Of a stretch of DNA of 64,000 bases, positions 50,580-58,750 are shown in pieces (position 1 is the first letter of the stretch; every line of letters begins with the position of its first letter). The stretch covers positions 62,001 to 126,000 of the forward strand of contig CAYLMA010000006.1 of assembly GCA_964384915.1 (NCBI GenBank), read 5' to 3'. The position numbers and the translations under genes were made by a program. The DNA is from Sulfurimicrobium sp964384915. GTDB lineage: Bacteria; Pseudomonadota; Gammaproteobacteria; Burkholderiales; Sulfuricellaceae. The notes under the pieces are model-generated. The model was not told the origin of the DNA. It did no database searches and saw only the letters and a list, made by a program, of their open reading frames with translations.

Positions 50580-51437
50580 ATGTATCAGGCGCATTTCGGC
50601 TTTAGCGAGCCTCCGTTTGGCATCACACCCGACACCAGTTTCTTTTTTGCTTTCTCAAGCCAGCAGGAAGCGCTCAATACCCTGCTGGTGGCGGTCCACG
50701 CCGGTGAGGGTTTCATCAAGATCACAGGTGAAGTGGGGACGGGGAAGACCCTGTTGTGCCGCAAATTCCTGGCCAGTCTGGGCAGCGATTTCGTCACCGC
50801 CTATATCCCCAATCCGTACCTGGAACCCCGCACCCTGCTGATGGCGGTGGCGGACGATCTGCACGTCGCCGTGGACGCCATGGCCGACCAGCACCATCTG
50901 CTCAAGGCATTGACGATGGGCCTTATGAATTTTGCGCGCGAAGGCAAGCGCGTGGTGTTGTGCCTGGATGAAGCCCAGGCGATGCCGCTGGAAACGCTGG
51001 AAGCCTTGCGCCTGCTCACCAACCTCGAAACCGAAAAGCGCAAGCTGTTGCAGATCGTGCTTTTCGGGCAGCCGGAACTGGACGGCAAGCTGGATCAAGC
51101 GTCGATACGCCAGCTCAAGCAACGCATCAGCTTTCATTACCGCCTGGGCGAGCTTGGCCGCGCGGAACTCGAAGCCTACGTGGCGCACCGGCTTGCCATT
51201 GCAGGATATATCGGCGAACAGCTTTTCACGCAGCGTGCGCTGCGCAAGCTTTACCGTGCCAGCGGCGGGGTGCCAAGGCTGGTCAACATCCTTGCTCACA
51301 AGGCGTTGCTGCTGGCCTATGGGCAGGGAATGAACCAGGTGGAAGCGCGGCATATCCATGCAGCCGTGGCGGACACACCCGCAGCCCGCCGCTTGGGCTG
51401 GTGGTGGCTCGTGCCTGGGCGGGTTGGCCGGAGATAA
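50580..51437 (+). CDS. mshM: MshM, ExeA-family AAA ATPase
   Basis: 285 residues. MYQAHFGFSEPPFGITPD is the ExeA/MshM start; Walker A GEVGTGKT at 50-57; Walker B VVLCLDEAQ near 124-132; sensor region GQPELD. ExeA relatives bind peptidoglycan to help insert the secretin, but this one ends at 285 and lacks the C-terminal peptidoglycan domain, as usual for MshM. Confidence 0.92.
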   Translation: MYQAHFGFSEPPFGITPDTSFFFAFSSQQEALNTLLVAVHAGEGFIKITGEVGTGKTLLCRKFLASLGSDFVTAYIPNPYLEPRTLLMAVADDLHVAVDAMADQHHLLKALTMGLMNFAREGKRVVLCLDEAQAMPLETLEALRLLTNLETEKRKLLQIVLFGQPELDGKLDQASIRQLKQRISFHYRLGELGRAELEAYVAHRLAIAGYIGEQLFTQRALRKLYRASGGVPRLVNILAHKALLLAYGQGMNQVEARHIHAAVADTPAARRLGWWWLVPGRVGRR

Positions 51438-51448
51438 GGAAAAACAGG

Positions 51449-52504
51449 ATGAGTCTGATCAATCAAATGCTGCAGGATCTCGAGCAGCGCAAGGCCGATG
51501 GCAACGCTACCGCAGCCCAGGTGCGTGCAGTGCCGAAGCCGGATGGGCCATCGTTAGTGCGCTGGGGCGGCTTGCTTTCAATTCTCCTGGCCTTGACCGC
51601 AGCCGGCGCCTACTGGATCTACGGCATGTCCGCGAACAACAGCAGCCAGCCAGTTCCGCTGCCGGAAGCGGCTGCGCCGAAGCCACCGGCCCGGCCGGGC
51701 CATGCGCCTTCTGTTTTGCAACTGGCGCCCGAACTGGGGTTTTTGCCGCCCGCCCTGCCTGGGGCTCTCAAAACGGAAAGATCTTCACCCGCCGTAACCC
51801 GGCCGGAAAAACCGGAGGATATTCCTCCTCTTGTGAATGAAAAACCTCAGCCTGTCGTGGAGGAAATCAAAAAGCCGGCAGTGCCGAGTGAACCGCTCCA
51901 GCCCGCAGGCATCAACAAGGAAATCCGCCAGCTCACCCCCCAGCAGCGTGCCGAGAACGCCTATCGCCAAGCATATGCAAATCTTCAGCAGGGGCGTATG
52001 GGCGAGGCGGAAGAAAACTTGCGGCAAGCGCTGCAATTCGAGCCGCGCCATGCCGCCGCCCGGCAGGCACTGGCTGCGCTGCTGGTGGAGTCGCGCCGTC
52101 TGGAACGCGCCGAACAAGTGCTGCAGCAAGGGCTGGAGTTGCAGCAAGGGAATACCGGGTACGCCACGACACTGGCGCGGGTTCAGGTGGAAAGGGGCAA
52201 CGTGGCAGCAGCCCTGGCAACCTTGCAGCGCAACCCTCCGGCCAATGAAAATGCGGAATACCATGGCTTCCTGGCCGCTCTGTTGCAGCGCAGCGAGCGC
52301 CACAAGGAAGCCATCGACCATTACCTGGCCGCGCTGCGTTCCAATCCTGGTGTCGGCCCATGGCTGCTGGGTCTGGGCATTTCGCTGCAGGCGGACGGGC
52401 AAGCCGCCAAGGCGGCCGAGGCCTTCAGACACGCCCGTCAGAGTGGATCGCTGTCACCGGAATTGCAGGCTTTCGCGGAGCAGAGGCTGAAGGCTTTGCA
52501 GTGA
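51449..52504 (+). CDS. mshN: MshN, TPR-containing pilus protein
   Basis: 351 residues from the ATG at 51449. A cytoplasmic MSLINQMLQDLEQRK start, one membrane helix (about 43-60) and a proline-rich spacer lead to TPR repeats from about 165 (AYRQAYANLQQGRMGEAEEN, then NP-containing units). It resembles the GspB/MshN pair-partner of ExeA-type ATPases. The stop is followed with no gap by a heptad repeat. Confidence 0.88.
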   Translation: MSLINQMLQDLEQRKADGNATAAQVRAVPKPDGPSLVRWGGLLSILLALTAAGAYWIYGMSANNSSQPVPLPEAAAPKPPARPGHAPSVLQLAPELGFLPPALPGALKTERSSPAVTRPEKPEDIPPLVNEKPQPVVEEIKKPAVPSEPLQPAGINKEIRQLTPQQRAENAYRQAYANLQQGRMGEAEENLRQALQFEPRHAAARQALAALLVESRRLERAEQVLQQGLELQQGNTGYATTLARVQVERGNVAAALATLQRNPPANENAEYHGFLAALLQRSERHKEAIDHYLAALRSNPGVGPWLLGLGISLQADGQAAKAAEAFRHARQSGSLSPELQAFAEQRLKALQ

Positions 52505-52577
52505 AGCGGTCAGCGGTCAGCAAGAGCAGCGTCGGTTTGGCTGAAAGCTGACTGCTGATAGCTGATAGCTGACCGCT
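52505..52577. repeat. inverted tandem-heptad repeat (AGCNNTC family), no gene inside
   Basis: Left arm 52505-52521 is two AGCGGTC heptads plus AGC. The right arm 52540-52577 is five inverted heptads (AGCGGTC, two AGCTATC, AGCAGTC, AGCTTTC when read on the minus strand). It starts immediately after the mshN TGA and separates mshN from the convergent comF. Same words as the arrays around the S23-like gene, but with only 18 bases between the arms. Confidence 0.88.
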
Positions 52578-52582
52578 GATGG

Positions 52583-53254
52583 CTACCTCCCAACCGTTCT
52601 CGCCACGACCCATGCGCTGATTTCCGTTGCGCCCTGTTTCCGCAGGGCGATACTCAGCTCATGCAGGCTGGTGCCCGTGGTCATGACATCGTCCACAACA
52701 GCCACATGCTTTCCGCCCAGGTCAGCGGAACAGGAAAAAGCACCACGCACGCTTTTCGCCCTCTCCTTCCATGGCAAGCCGACCTGCGGCGGCGTGGCGC
52801 GGATGCGTTCGGCACCCTGGGCGAGGATGGGAAGGTCAAGCCGCCCGGCCACGGCCTTTGCCAGTTCCAGCGCCTGGTTGAACCCCCGTTCCCTCAAGCG
52901 CGCTGGATGCACCGGCATCGGGATCAGCACATCGGGACGCGACGCGGATTGCCGGGCGCGCTCGGCCAGTGCGGCACCGAGCAGGGGGACAAGTGCAAAC
53001 TGGTGGCGGTATTTCAGCTCCTGAATCAGGACATCCAGCGGAAACTCATAGCGCAAGGCCGCAATCGTCCGGTCAAAAGCGGATGGGGCATGCAGGCAGT
53101 GCCCGCAGGTCAGGCCGTCCATTGTGGGTAGCGCACAGCGCGGGCAATGTGGGCCATGGTGCCACGGCAGACTGGCGCGGCACGCCGGACAAAGCGCTTC
53201 ATCGTTGCCTGCAGCACCACACAGCAGGCAACGATGAGGCAGAATGGATTGCAC
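52583..53254 (-). CDS. comF: ComF family phosphoribosyltransferase-like protein
   Basis: 223 residues from the GTG at 53254. The frame stays open to a TTG at 53299, but that would lie inside the promoter of the divergent operon. An N-terminal four-pair cysteine region (CLLCG, CPAC, CPRC, CGHC) suggests zinc binding; the PRPP loop VAVVDDVMTTGTS is near 180. ComF is needed for DNA uptake in transformable bacteria, probably in single-strand processing; competence in this organism is not shown. Convergent with the msh locus. Confidence 0.88.
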   Translation of the reverse strand: MQSILPHRCLLCGAAGNDEALCPACRASLPWHHGPHCPRCALPTMDGLTCGHCLHAPSAFDRTIAALRYEFPLDVLIQELKYRHQFALVPLLGAALAERARQSASRPDVLIPMPVHPARLRERGFNQALELAKAVAGRLDLPILAQGAERIRATPPQVGLPWKERAKSVRGAFSCSADLGGKHVAVVDDVMTTGTSLHELSIALRKQGATEISAWVVARTVGR

Positions 53255-53292
53255 AATATTTGTGCATCCGTTCAGAATGGATGCTCTATAAT

Positions 53293-53321
53293 TTGACAAG
53301 TCAGCCGTAATCTCTGATTAT
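53293..53321 (+). promoter_or_regulatory. sigma-70 promoter for the biotin operon
   Basis: TTGACA (53293-53298) and GATTAT (53316-53321), 17 bp apart, predict a start near 53328, 27 bases before the first gene. No BirA-type operator could be recognised. Confidence 0.55.
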
Positions 53322-53354
53322 GCGGGCCATTTTATCATTCGCGTGCGGTGTCGT

Positions 53355-53741
53355 ATGGACCAGAAAAAAATCATCAGCGCTGATCAGCAACGTATTTCCG
53401 CCCGGATATTCAATCTCGCCAGCATGATCGCGGTACTGATACCGCCCTTGCTGATGATCTGGATCGCGGCCTCGATTTTTGCCTACGCTTCGGTTGCCCA
53501 CCACCCCAATCCCAAAGTGGTTAACTACAACCGTTTTGCCGGTTATCGTTTTTACGGTGTGGCGGGCGCCATGGTGGTACTGGGCCAGCCGATTTACGGC
53601 TTGATCGGCAATTGGTATGGCCTGCTGGCAATCTGGGCCATTTTTGCAGTGGTGGTTATTCCCTGGGGCATTCGCGATCTTTTACGGGTGCAGCGGGAGA
53701 ATTGGCAGGATATGGAAGTTGAGGTGAACACACATGAATAA
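53355..53741 (+). CDS. two-helix membrane protein of unknown function, first gene of the bio operon
   Basis: 128 residues from the ATG at 53355. Two or three hydrophobic segments (about 23-45 MIAVLIPPLLMIWIAASIFA; 66-82; 88-105), a positively charged N-terminus and an acidic C-terminus (DMEVEVNTHE). The phrase VNYNRFAGYRFYGVAGAMVV lies between helices. The stop overlaps the bioB start by eight bases, so expression is coupled to biotin synthesis. No domain recognised; a role in biotin or pimelate metabolism or transport is only suggested by position. Confidence 0.75.
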   Translation: MDQKKIISADQQRISARIFNLASMIAVLIPPLLMIWIAASIFAYASVAHHPNPKVVNYNRFAGYRFYGVAGAMVVLGQPIYGLIGNWYGLLAIWAIFAVVVIPWGIRDLLRVQRENWQDMEVEVNTHE

Positions 53742-54705
53742 CGCAGCAGACCTGAAACACGTGGCCAAATCTCCCTGGACGGTGGCGGAAATCGAGCGCC
53801 TGTTCGCGCTGCCGTTCAACGACCTGGTCTTCCAGGCGCAGACGGTGCACCGCGCGCACTTCGATCCCAACGAAGTGCAGGTGAGCACCCTGCTTTCCAT
53901 CAAGACCGGCGGCTGTTCCGAGGATTGTGGCTACTGTTCGCAATCGGCGCACCACGAGACCCCGGTCGAGCGCGAGCCGCTGATGGCGCTGGACGAGGTG
54001 ATTGCCGCCGCTGCCGCCGCCAAGGAAACGGGCGCCACGCGCTTCTGCATGGGCGCCGCTTGGCGCGGGCCGAAGCAGAAGGACTTGTTGCCGGTGCTGG
54101 AAATGGTGCGCGCGGTCAAGGCGATGGGCCTCGAGACCTGCGTCACCCTGGGCATGCTCAAGGAAGAACAGGCAGCCCAGCTCAGGGATGCCGGGCTCGA
54201 CTACTACAACCACAACCTCGACACCGCGCCGGAATTCTACGGCCAGGTCATCACCACCCACACCTACCAGGACCGCCTCGACACCCTGGGCCGGGTGCGC
54301 AAGGCCGGGATCAAGGTATGCAGCGGCGGCATCATCGGCATGGGCGAATCGCGCACCCAGCGCGCCGCCCTGATCGCGCAGCTGGCAAACCTGGACCCGG
54401 TGCCGGAATCGGTGCCGATCAACATGCTGGTGCAGGTCGAAGGCACGCCGCTGAAAAATGCGGAGAGCCTGGACCCGCTGGAGTTCGTACGCACCGTCGC
54501 GGTGGCGCGCATCACCATGCCCGAGAGCCTGGTGCGCCTCTCCGCCGGACGTGGGGAGATGGCGGACAGCGTGCAGGCGCTGTGCTTCCTGGCGGGCGCG
54601 AATTCCATTTTCTATGGCGAAAAACTGCTCACCACCGGCAATCCGGATACCCATTCAGACCAGGCGCTGTTCAACAAGCTGGGAATCCGCGCAATGGCGG
54701 CGTGA
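53734..54705 (+). CDS. bioB: biotin synthase
   Basis: 323 residues. Radical-SAM enzyme inserting sulfur into dethiobiotin. The [4Fe-4S] motif C61-x3-C65-x2-C68 is in GGCSEDCGYCSQS; HNLDTAPEFY and GIIGMGES are family motifs. Second gene of an overlapping unit whose following genes are bioF, bioH, bioC and bioD. Confidence 0.97.
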   Translation: MNNAADLKHVAKSPWTVAEIERLFALPFNDLVFQAQTVHRAHFDPNEVQVSTLLSIKTGGCSEDCGYCSQSAHHETPVEREPLMALDEVIAAAAAAKETGATRFCMGAAWRGPKQKDLLPVLEMVRAVKAMGLETCVTLGMLKEEQAAQLRDAGLDYYNHNLDTAPEFYGQVITTHTYQDRLDTLGRVRKAGIKVCSGGIIGMGESRTQRAALIAQLANLDPVPESVPINMLVQVEGTPLKNAESLDPLEFVRTVAVARITMPESLVRLSAGRGEMADSVQALCFLAGANSIFYGEKLLTTGNPDTHSDQALFNKLGIRAMAA

Positions 54706-54715
54706 GCGCCATTTG

Positions 54716-55885
54716 ATGTCATTTCCCCATTTCTCGGAAGACCTTGCACAGCGCCGCGAACAAGGCCTGCTGCGCCAGCGCCGCATTCTGGAGAGCCCGC
54801 AAGGCGCCCGAGTGCGGGTGGACGGGGCCGATCTTCTGTCCTTTTGCAGCAACGATTACCTCGGCCTCGCCAGCCACCCGGCGCTGATCCAGGCTGCCTG
54901 CGAAGGCGCAAAACTTTTTGGCGCGGGTGCAGGCGCATCCCACCTGATCACCGGCCATTCGCTTGCGCATCATCAACTGGAACAGGCCTTGGCGGCATTT
55001 ACCGGCTTGCCTGCGGCGCTGCTATTCTCCTCCGGCTACATGGCCAATCTTGGCGTTATTACCGCACTCCTTGGGCGCAATGACGCGATCTTCGCCGACA
55101 AGCTGAACCACGCATCGCTGAACGATGCGGCCCTGCTATCCCGCGCCCAGTTCAAGCGTTACGCGCATCTCGACCTGGCCATGCTGGAGGGCCAGCTGGC
55201 AGCATCGAATGCACGCCGCAAGCTGGTAGCCAGCGATGCGGTGTTCAGCATGGATGGAGACATGGCGCCAGTGCCGGAACTGCTGGCCCTGTGCGAAAAG
55301 CACGATGCCTGGCTGCTGCTCGACGATGCCCACGGCTTCGGCATACTGGGAAAAAGCGGGCGCGGCATCCTCGAACATTTCGCTTCACATTTCACTTTTC
55401 ACACTTCACGCGTCATCTACATGGCCACGCTGGGTAAAGCCGCCGGCGTGTCCGGCGCCTTTGTCGCAGGATCGCAGGAACTGATCGACGGGCTGGTGCA
55501 GAACGCGCGTGCCTATATTTACACTACCGCCACGCCGCCCATGCTGTCGGTGGCATTGCAGGAAAGCCTGCGCCTCATCGAGGGCGAAGGCTGGCGGCGC
55601 GAGCGGCTGGAACGGCTGATCGCCCTGTTGCGCGACAGCCTGAAACTGCAACGCTGGCGGCTCATGCCCTCGGCAACCCCGATCCAGCCGCTGCTGATCG
55701 GCTCCAGCAAGGAGGCTGTGGCGGTAAGCCAGGCTTTGCAGCAAAAAGGCATTCTGGTGCCGGCGATACGCCCCCCGACCGTACCTCAAGGAACAGCACG
55801 GCTGCGCATTTCACTGTCCGCGGCGCACCGCAGTGAAGATGTTGAGCTGCTGGCGGATGCGCTCCGACTGCTGGAGCGGCAATGA
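54716..55885 (+). CDS. bioF: 8-amino-7-oxononanoate synthase
   Basis: 389 residues from the ATG at 54716. PLP-dependent condensation of pimeloyl-ACP with alanine. LLDDAHGFG and the Schiff-base lysine K241 in MATLGKAAGVSGAF are present. Just before it, residues HFASHFTFHTSR appear longer than the corresponding loop of other BioF proteins; they are encoded by a run of four TTTCACN-like heptads (55379-55411), an apparent repeat insertion. Overlaps bioH by four bases. Confidence 0.96.
   Translation: MSFPHFSEDLAQRREQGLLRQRRILESPQGARVRVDGADLLSFCSNDYLGLASHPALIQAACEGAKLFGAGAGASHLITGHSLAHHQLEQALAAFTGLPAALLFSSGYMANLGVITALLGRNDAIFADKLNHASLNDAALLSRAQFKRYAHLDLAMLEGQLAASNARRKLVASDAVFSMDGDMAPVPELLALCEKHDAWLLLDDAHGFGILGKSGRGILEHFASHFTFHTSRVIYMATLGKAAGVSGAFVAGSQELIDGLVQNARAYIYTTATPPMLSVALQESLRLIEGEGWRRERLERLIALLRDSLKLQRWRLMPSATPIQPLLIGSSKEAVAVSQALQQKGILVPAIRPPTVPQGTARLRISLSAAHRSEDVELLADALRLLERQ
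55379..55411. repeat. single arm of a heptad repeat (TTTCACA family) inside bioF
   Basis: CTTCACA, TTTCACT, TTTCACA and CTTCACG follow one another with 7-nt period. No complementary arm is found nearby. The array is in frame and adds a few His/Phe/Thr residues to a BioF loop. Confidence 0.6.
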
Positions 55886-56643
55886 GTCTTCACGTTGAGG
55901 TTACGGGCAACGGGCCGGATCTTGCCCTGATTCATGGATGGGGCATGCACGGCGGAATTTGGGACGGAGTGCGGGGTGAACTGGCGCGCCAATTCCGGGT
56001 ACATGCGCTGGATCTTCCCGGCTACGGCACAAGCGCCGCGTGCCAGCCTTACGACCTGGCGACACTGGCTCAGGTGGTGGCCGAAGCCCTGCCGCCTGGA
56101 ATCAATGTCATCGGCTGGTCGCTGGGGGGGCTTGTGGCGCAACGCTGGGCGCTTGATCATCCGCAGCAGGTGCGCCGCCTGATGCTGGTGGGCTCCTCGC
56201 CCTGCTTTGTGCAACGGAGTGATTGGGAAAGCGGCATTGATCCAGTCATTCTGCAAACCTTCGCACACGATCTGGACCAGGATTATGCCGGCACGCTGCT
56301 GCGCTTCCTGTCCTTGCAGGCACGCAATGGCGAGGGCTTGCGCACAATAATGAAATATCTGCGCGCCGCCCTTTTTGCCAAGGGGCGGCCCAGCGCCGAA
56401 GTGCTGAAAGCCGGGCTGAACGTGCTGCTGGATACGGATTTACGCGGCGAGGCGGAAAATTTAAAGATGCCGCTTGCGATTATGCACGGCGAACGCGACA
56501 TGCTAGCCCCGGTTGCGGCGGCCCAGTGGATGAAAACACGGATCGCGGGGGCGCGGCTGGATGTAATTCCGGGTTGCGCACACGCCCCTTTCCTGTCTCA
56601 CCCCGAGATCTTTTTGCGCGTGGCAAGGGAGTTTTTTCAGTGA
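55882..56643 (+). CDS. bioH: pimeloyl-ACP methyl ester carboxylesterase
   Basis: 253 residues, alpha/beta hydrolase. Releases pimeloyl-ACP by hydrolysing the methyl ester made by BioC. The catalytic triad is visible: S80 in GWSLGG, Asp in GERD near 203, His in CAHAPF near 231. HGWGMHGGIW supplies the oxyanion hole. Overlaps bioF and bioC. Confidence 0.95.
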   Translation: MSLHVEVTGNGPDLALIHGWGMHGGIWDGVRGELARQFRVHALDLPGYGTSAACQPYDLATLAQVVAEALPPGINVIGWSLGGLVAQRWALDHPQQVRRLMLVGSSPCFVQRSDWESGIDPVILQTFAHDLDQDYAGTLLRFLSLQARNGEGLRTIMKYLRAALFAKGRPSAEVLKAGLNVLLDTDLRGEAENLKMPLAIMHGERDMLAPVAAAQWMKTRIAGARLDVIPGCAHAPFLSHPEIFLRVAREFFQ

Positions 56644-57527
56644 CGGATGCTTTCCAGATAGACAAGAGCCGGGTTCGGCGTTCGTTCGAACGGGCGGCGG
56701 CAAGCTACGACCGGGTGGCGGTGCTGCAGCGCACAGTGGCTGACCGCATGGCGGAGCGGCTGCAATACATCAAGCATCAGCCGGCCACCATTCTGGATGC
56801 GGGTTGCGGGACCGGCTACGCCCGGCCCTTGCTGCAGGGGCATTATGCCGGTGCGCGGCAGATATCTCTCGACCTCGCCATCGGCATGCTCAAGATTGCG
56901 CGTGGCGTACGCCCGTGGTGGCAAAAAGTACTGCCAGCAAAATCCACCGCTGACGCTTACATCTGCGGCGACCTCGAAGCCCTGCCGCTGCAAGCGGGCA
57001 GCGTGGATCTGCTGTGGTCAAGCCTGGCGCTGCAGTGGTGCAACGACCTGGATGCGACTTTCAGCGGCATGCGCCGCGTGCTGGCGCCCAACGGCCTGCT
57101 GATGTTCAGCACTTTCGGCCCGGATACGCTGCAGGAACTGCGCCAGGCCTTCAGCCAAGTCGACGGCTACAGCCACGTCAGCCGCTTTCAGGATATGCAC
57201 GATATCGGGGATGCATTGATGCGGGCGGGATTTGCCGAGCCGGTCATGGACATGGAGCATTTCACCCTGACCTACGATACGGCATCCGCCCTGATGCGCG
57301 ATCTCAAGGCGCTGGGAGCGCATAACGCAACCCAGGGACGGCGCCAGGGGCTGGCGGGGAAAAACGCGTGGCAGCGCATGGAGGCAGAATACGAAAAGCT
57401 CCGCAAGGATGGCAAGCTCCCCGCCACCTACGAGGTGATCTACGGCCATGCCTGGGCGCCCAACCAATTGCCGGATGGGCGGCAGGTGGTGCAGATGCCG
57501 CCCCCCCGTCAGCGAGGAAGGCCATGA
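56640..57527 (+). CDS. bioC: malonyl-ACP O-methyltransferase
   Basis: 295 residues from a GTG overlapping the bioH stop. SAM-dependent methyl transfer to malonyl-ACP primes pimelate synthesis. N-terminal FERAAASYDRVAVLQ is a BioC hallmark; SAM motif I DAGCGTGY is at 53-60; WSSLALQWCNDL (near 120) is another signature. A C7 tract lies in the last codons; slippage there would only alter the C-terminus. Overlaps bioD by four bases. Confidence 0.95.
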   Translation: MTDAFQIDKSRVRRSFERAAASYDRVAVLQRTVADRMAERLQYIKHQPATILDAGCGTGYARPLLQGHYAGARQISLDLAIGMLKIARGVRPWWQKVLPAKSTADAYICGDLEALPLQAGSVDLLWSSLALQWCNDLDATFSGMRRVLAPNGLLMFSTFGPDTLQELRQAFSQVDGYSHVSRFQDMHDIGDALMRAGFAEPVMDMEHFTLTYDTASALMRDLKALGAHNATQGRRQGLAGKNAWQRMEAEYEKLRKDGKLPATYEVIYGHAWAPNQLPDGRQVVQMPPPRQRGRP

Positions 57528-58216
57528 CGTTCATCTCTTCGCCCCAGGGTGTTTTCGTGACCGGCACGGATACCGATGTTGGCAAGACCCTGATTTCCTG
57601 CGCGCTATTGCACGCTTGGCGCAACGCCGGAAAGACTGCGCTAGGCATGAAGCCGGTGGCCGCCGGATGCGAACAGCGGGCTATGGGCCTGATGTGCGGC
57701 GACGTGGTCGCACTGCGACGTGCTTCGAGTACGCAGGCGCCCATAGAGTGGGTCAATCCCTATGCATTTGCGCCGCCCATTGCGCCCCATATCGCAGCTG
57801 AAGAGGCTGGTGTCGCTATTGATCTGGAGCGTATCAGGGACGCTTTTCTGGCGCTGGCCGGAAGCGCTGAAATCGTGGTTGTCGAGGGCGCCGGCGGCTT
57901 CAAAGTGCCGCTGAATTCCAGCCAGGATAGCGCTGACCTGGCTCGGCAACTGGGCTTGCCCGTAGTGCTGGTGGTGGGCATGCGGCTAGGCTGCCTGAAT
58001 CATGCCCTGCTCACAGCGGAAGCCATACGCACACAAGGCTTGACGCTCGCCGGCTGGGTAGCGAATCGCATCGATCCGGCAATGGCGTATTTCGAATCGA
58101 ATATGGATGCGCTTCAGCTGCGTCTTGGAGCTCCGCTTTTGGGGGTAGTTGAGCACGAAGCCAGGCCGGATCCGGTCAGAGTCGCACAACGCCTGAATTT
58201 GCCCAATATTGGATAG
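57524..58216 (+). CDS. bioD: dethiobiotin synthetase
   Basis: 230 residues from the ATG at 57524 (GAGGAAG upstream). ATP-dependent ureido ring closure of 7,8-diaminononanoate. P-loop GTDTDVGKT at 14-22, KPVAAGC and VEGAGGFKVPL are diagnostic. Last gene of the bio unit; the aminotransferase BioA, which supplies its substrate, is not encoded in the window. Confidence 0.95.
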   Translation: MTFISSPQGVFVTGTDTDVGKTLISCALLHAWRNAGKTALGMKPVAAGCEQRAMGLMCGDVVALRRASSTQAPIEWVNPYAFAPPIAPHIAAEEAGVAIDLERIRDAFLALAGSAEIVVVEGAGGFKVPLNSSQDSADLARQLGLPVVLVVGMRLGCLNHALLTAEAIRTQGLTLAGWVANRIDPAMAYFESNMDALQLRLGAPLLGVVEHEARPDPVRVAQRLNLPNIG

Positions 58217-58288
58217 GTGCGCCCTTGTTTCAATTCAGGATAGTGTCATCCTTTACAAATTTCTGGATTGCGTCATAATGATGCAGCC

Positions 58289-58744
58289 ATGATACTTTCT
58301 CGCACCAGTCAATACGCCATTCAGGCGCTAATCTATATCGCTACGCAACCACGTGGCGAACCTGTGCTCAACCGTGAAATTGCCGCGCATCTGGGTGTGC
58401 CATCGGCCTATCTGGCAAAAATCATGCAAAACCTGTGCAAAGGCAATCTGCTCTATTCCTTTCGCGGCCGTCTGGGCGGCTTTTGCCTGCGCGAAAACGC
58501 AGAAAAGACCGATCTGATGCAGGTGCTGGTGCTGACTGAAGGCAATGGCTTTACCGATGATTGCGTTCTTGGCCTGAAGGTATGCAGCGACGAGACAGCA
58601 TGCCCCATGCACGCACGCTGGAAGCCGATCAAGGAAAAGGTCGTTCACATGCTGCATGAGCAGACCCTGGAAAAATTGGCCATTGCCGTGCAGAGCGGCA
58701 AATATCGGATCACCGATCTCCCCCACGCAGTGCTTGGCGCCTAG
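58289..58744 (+). CDS. Rrf2-family regulator with Fe-S-type cysteine triad
   Basis: 151 residues from the ATG at 58289. Winged-helix N-terminus MILSRTSQYAIQALIYIA, recognition helix near LGVPSAYLAKIMQNL. Cysteines C92-x6-C99-x5-C105 match the cluster-ligand region of IscR/NsrR-type sensors (IscR: 92, 98, 104). Likely senses NO, oxygen or Fe-S status. Lies seven bases upstream of the FNR-type gene and may be cotranscribed with it. Confidence 0.9.
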   Translation: MILSRTSQYAIQALIYIATQPRGEPVLNREIAAHLGVPSAYLAKIMQNLCKGNLLYSFRGRLGGFCLRENAEKTDLMQVLVLTEGNGFTDDCVLGLKVCSDETACPMHARWKPIKEKVVHMLHEQTLEKLAIAVQSGKYRITDLPHAVLGA

Positions 58745-58750
58745 TTTGCC

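Noticed and set aside
53287..53292. TATAAT as the -10 of the bio operon
   Set aside because: No -35 at suitable distance; the TTGACA/GATTAT pair with 17-bp spacing just downstream is better.
53255..53299. Longer ComF starting at TTG 53299
   Set aside because: It would overlap the TTGACA promoter of the bio operon; the GTG at 53254 gives a typical ComF N-terminus.
57500..57507. C7 tract at the end of bioC as a phase-variable switch
   Set aside because: Slippage would change only the last few residues of BioC and not its catalytic fold; no regulatory consequence is evident.
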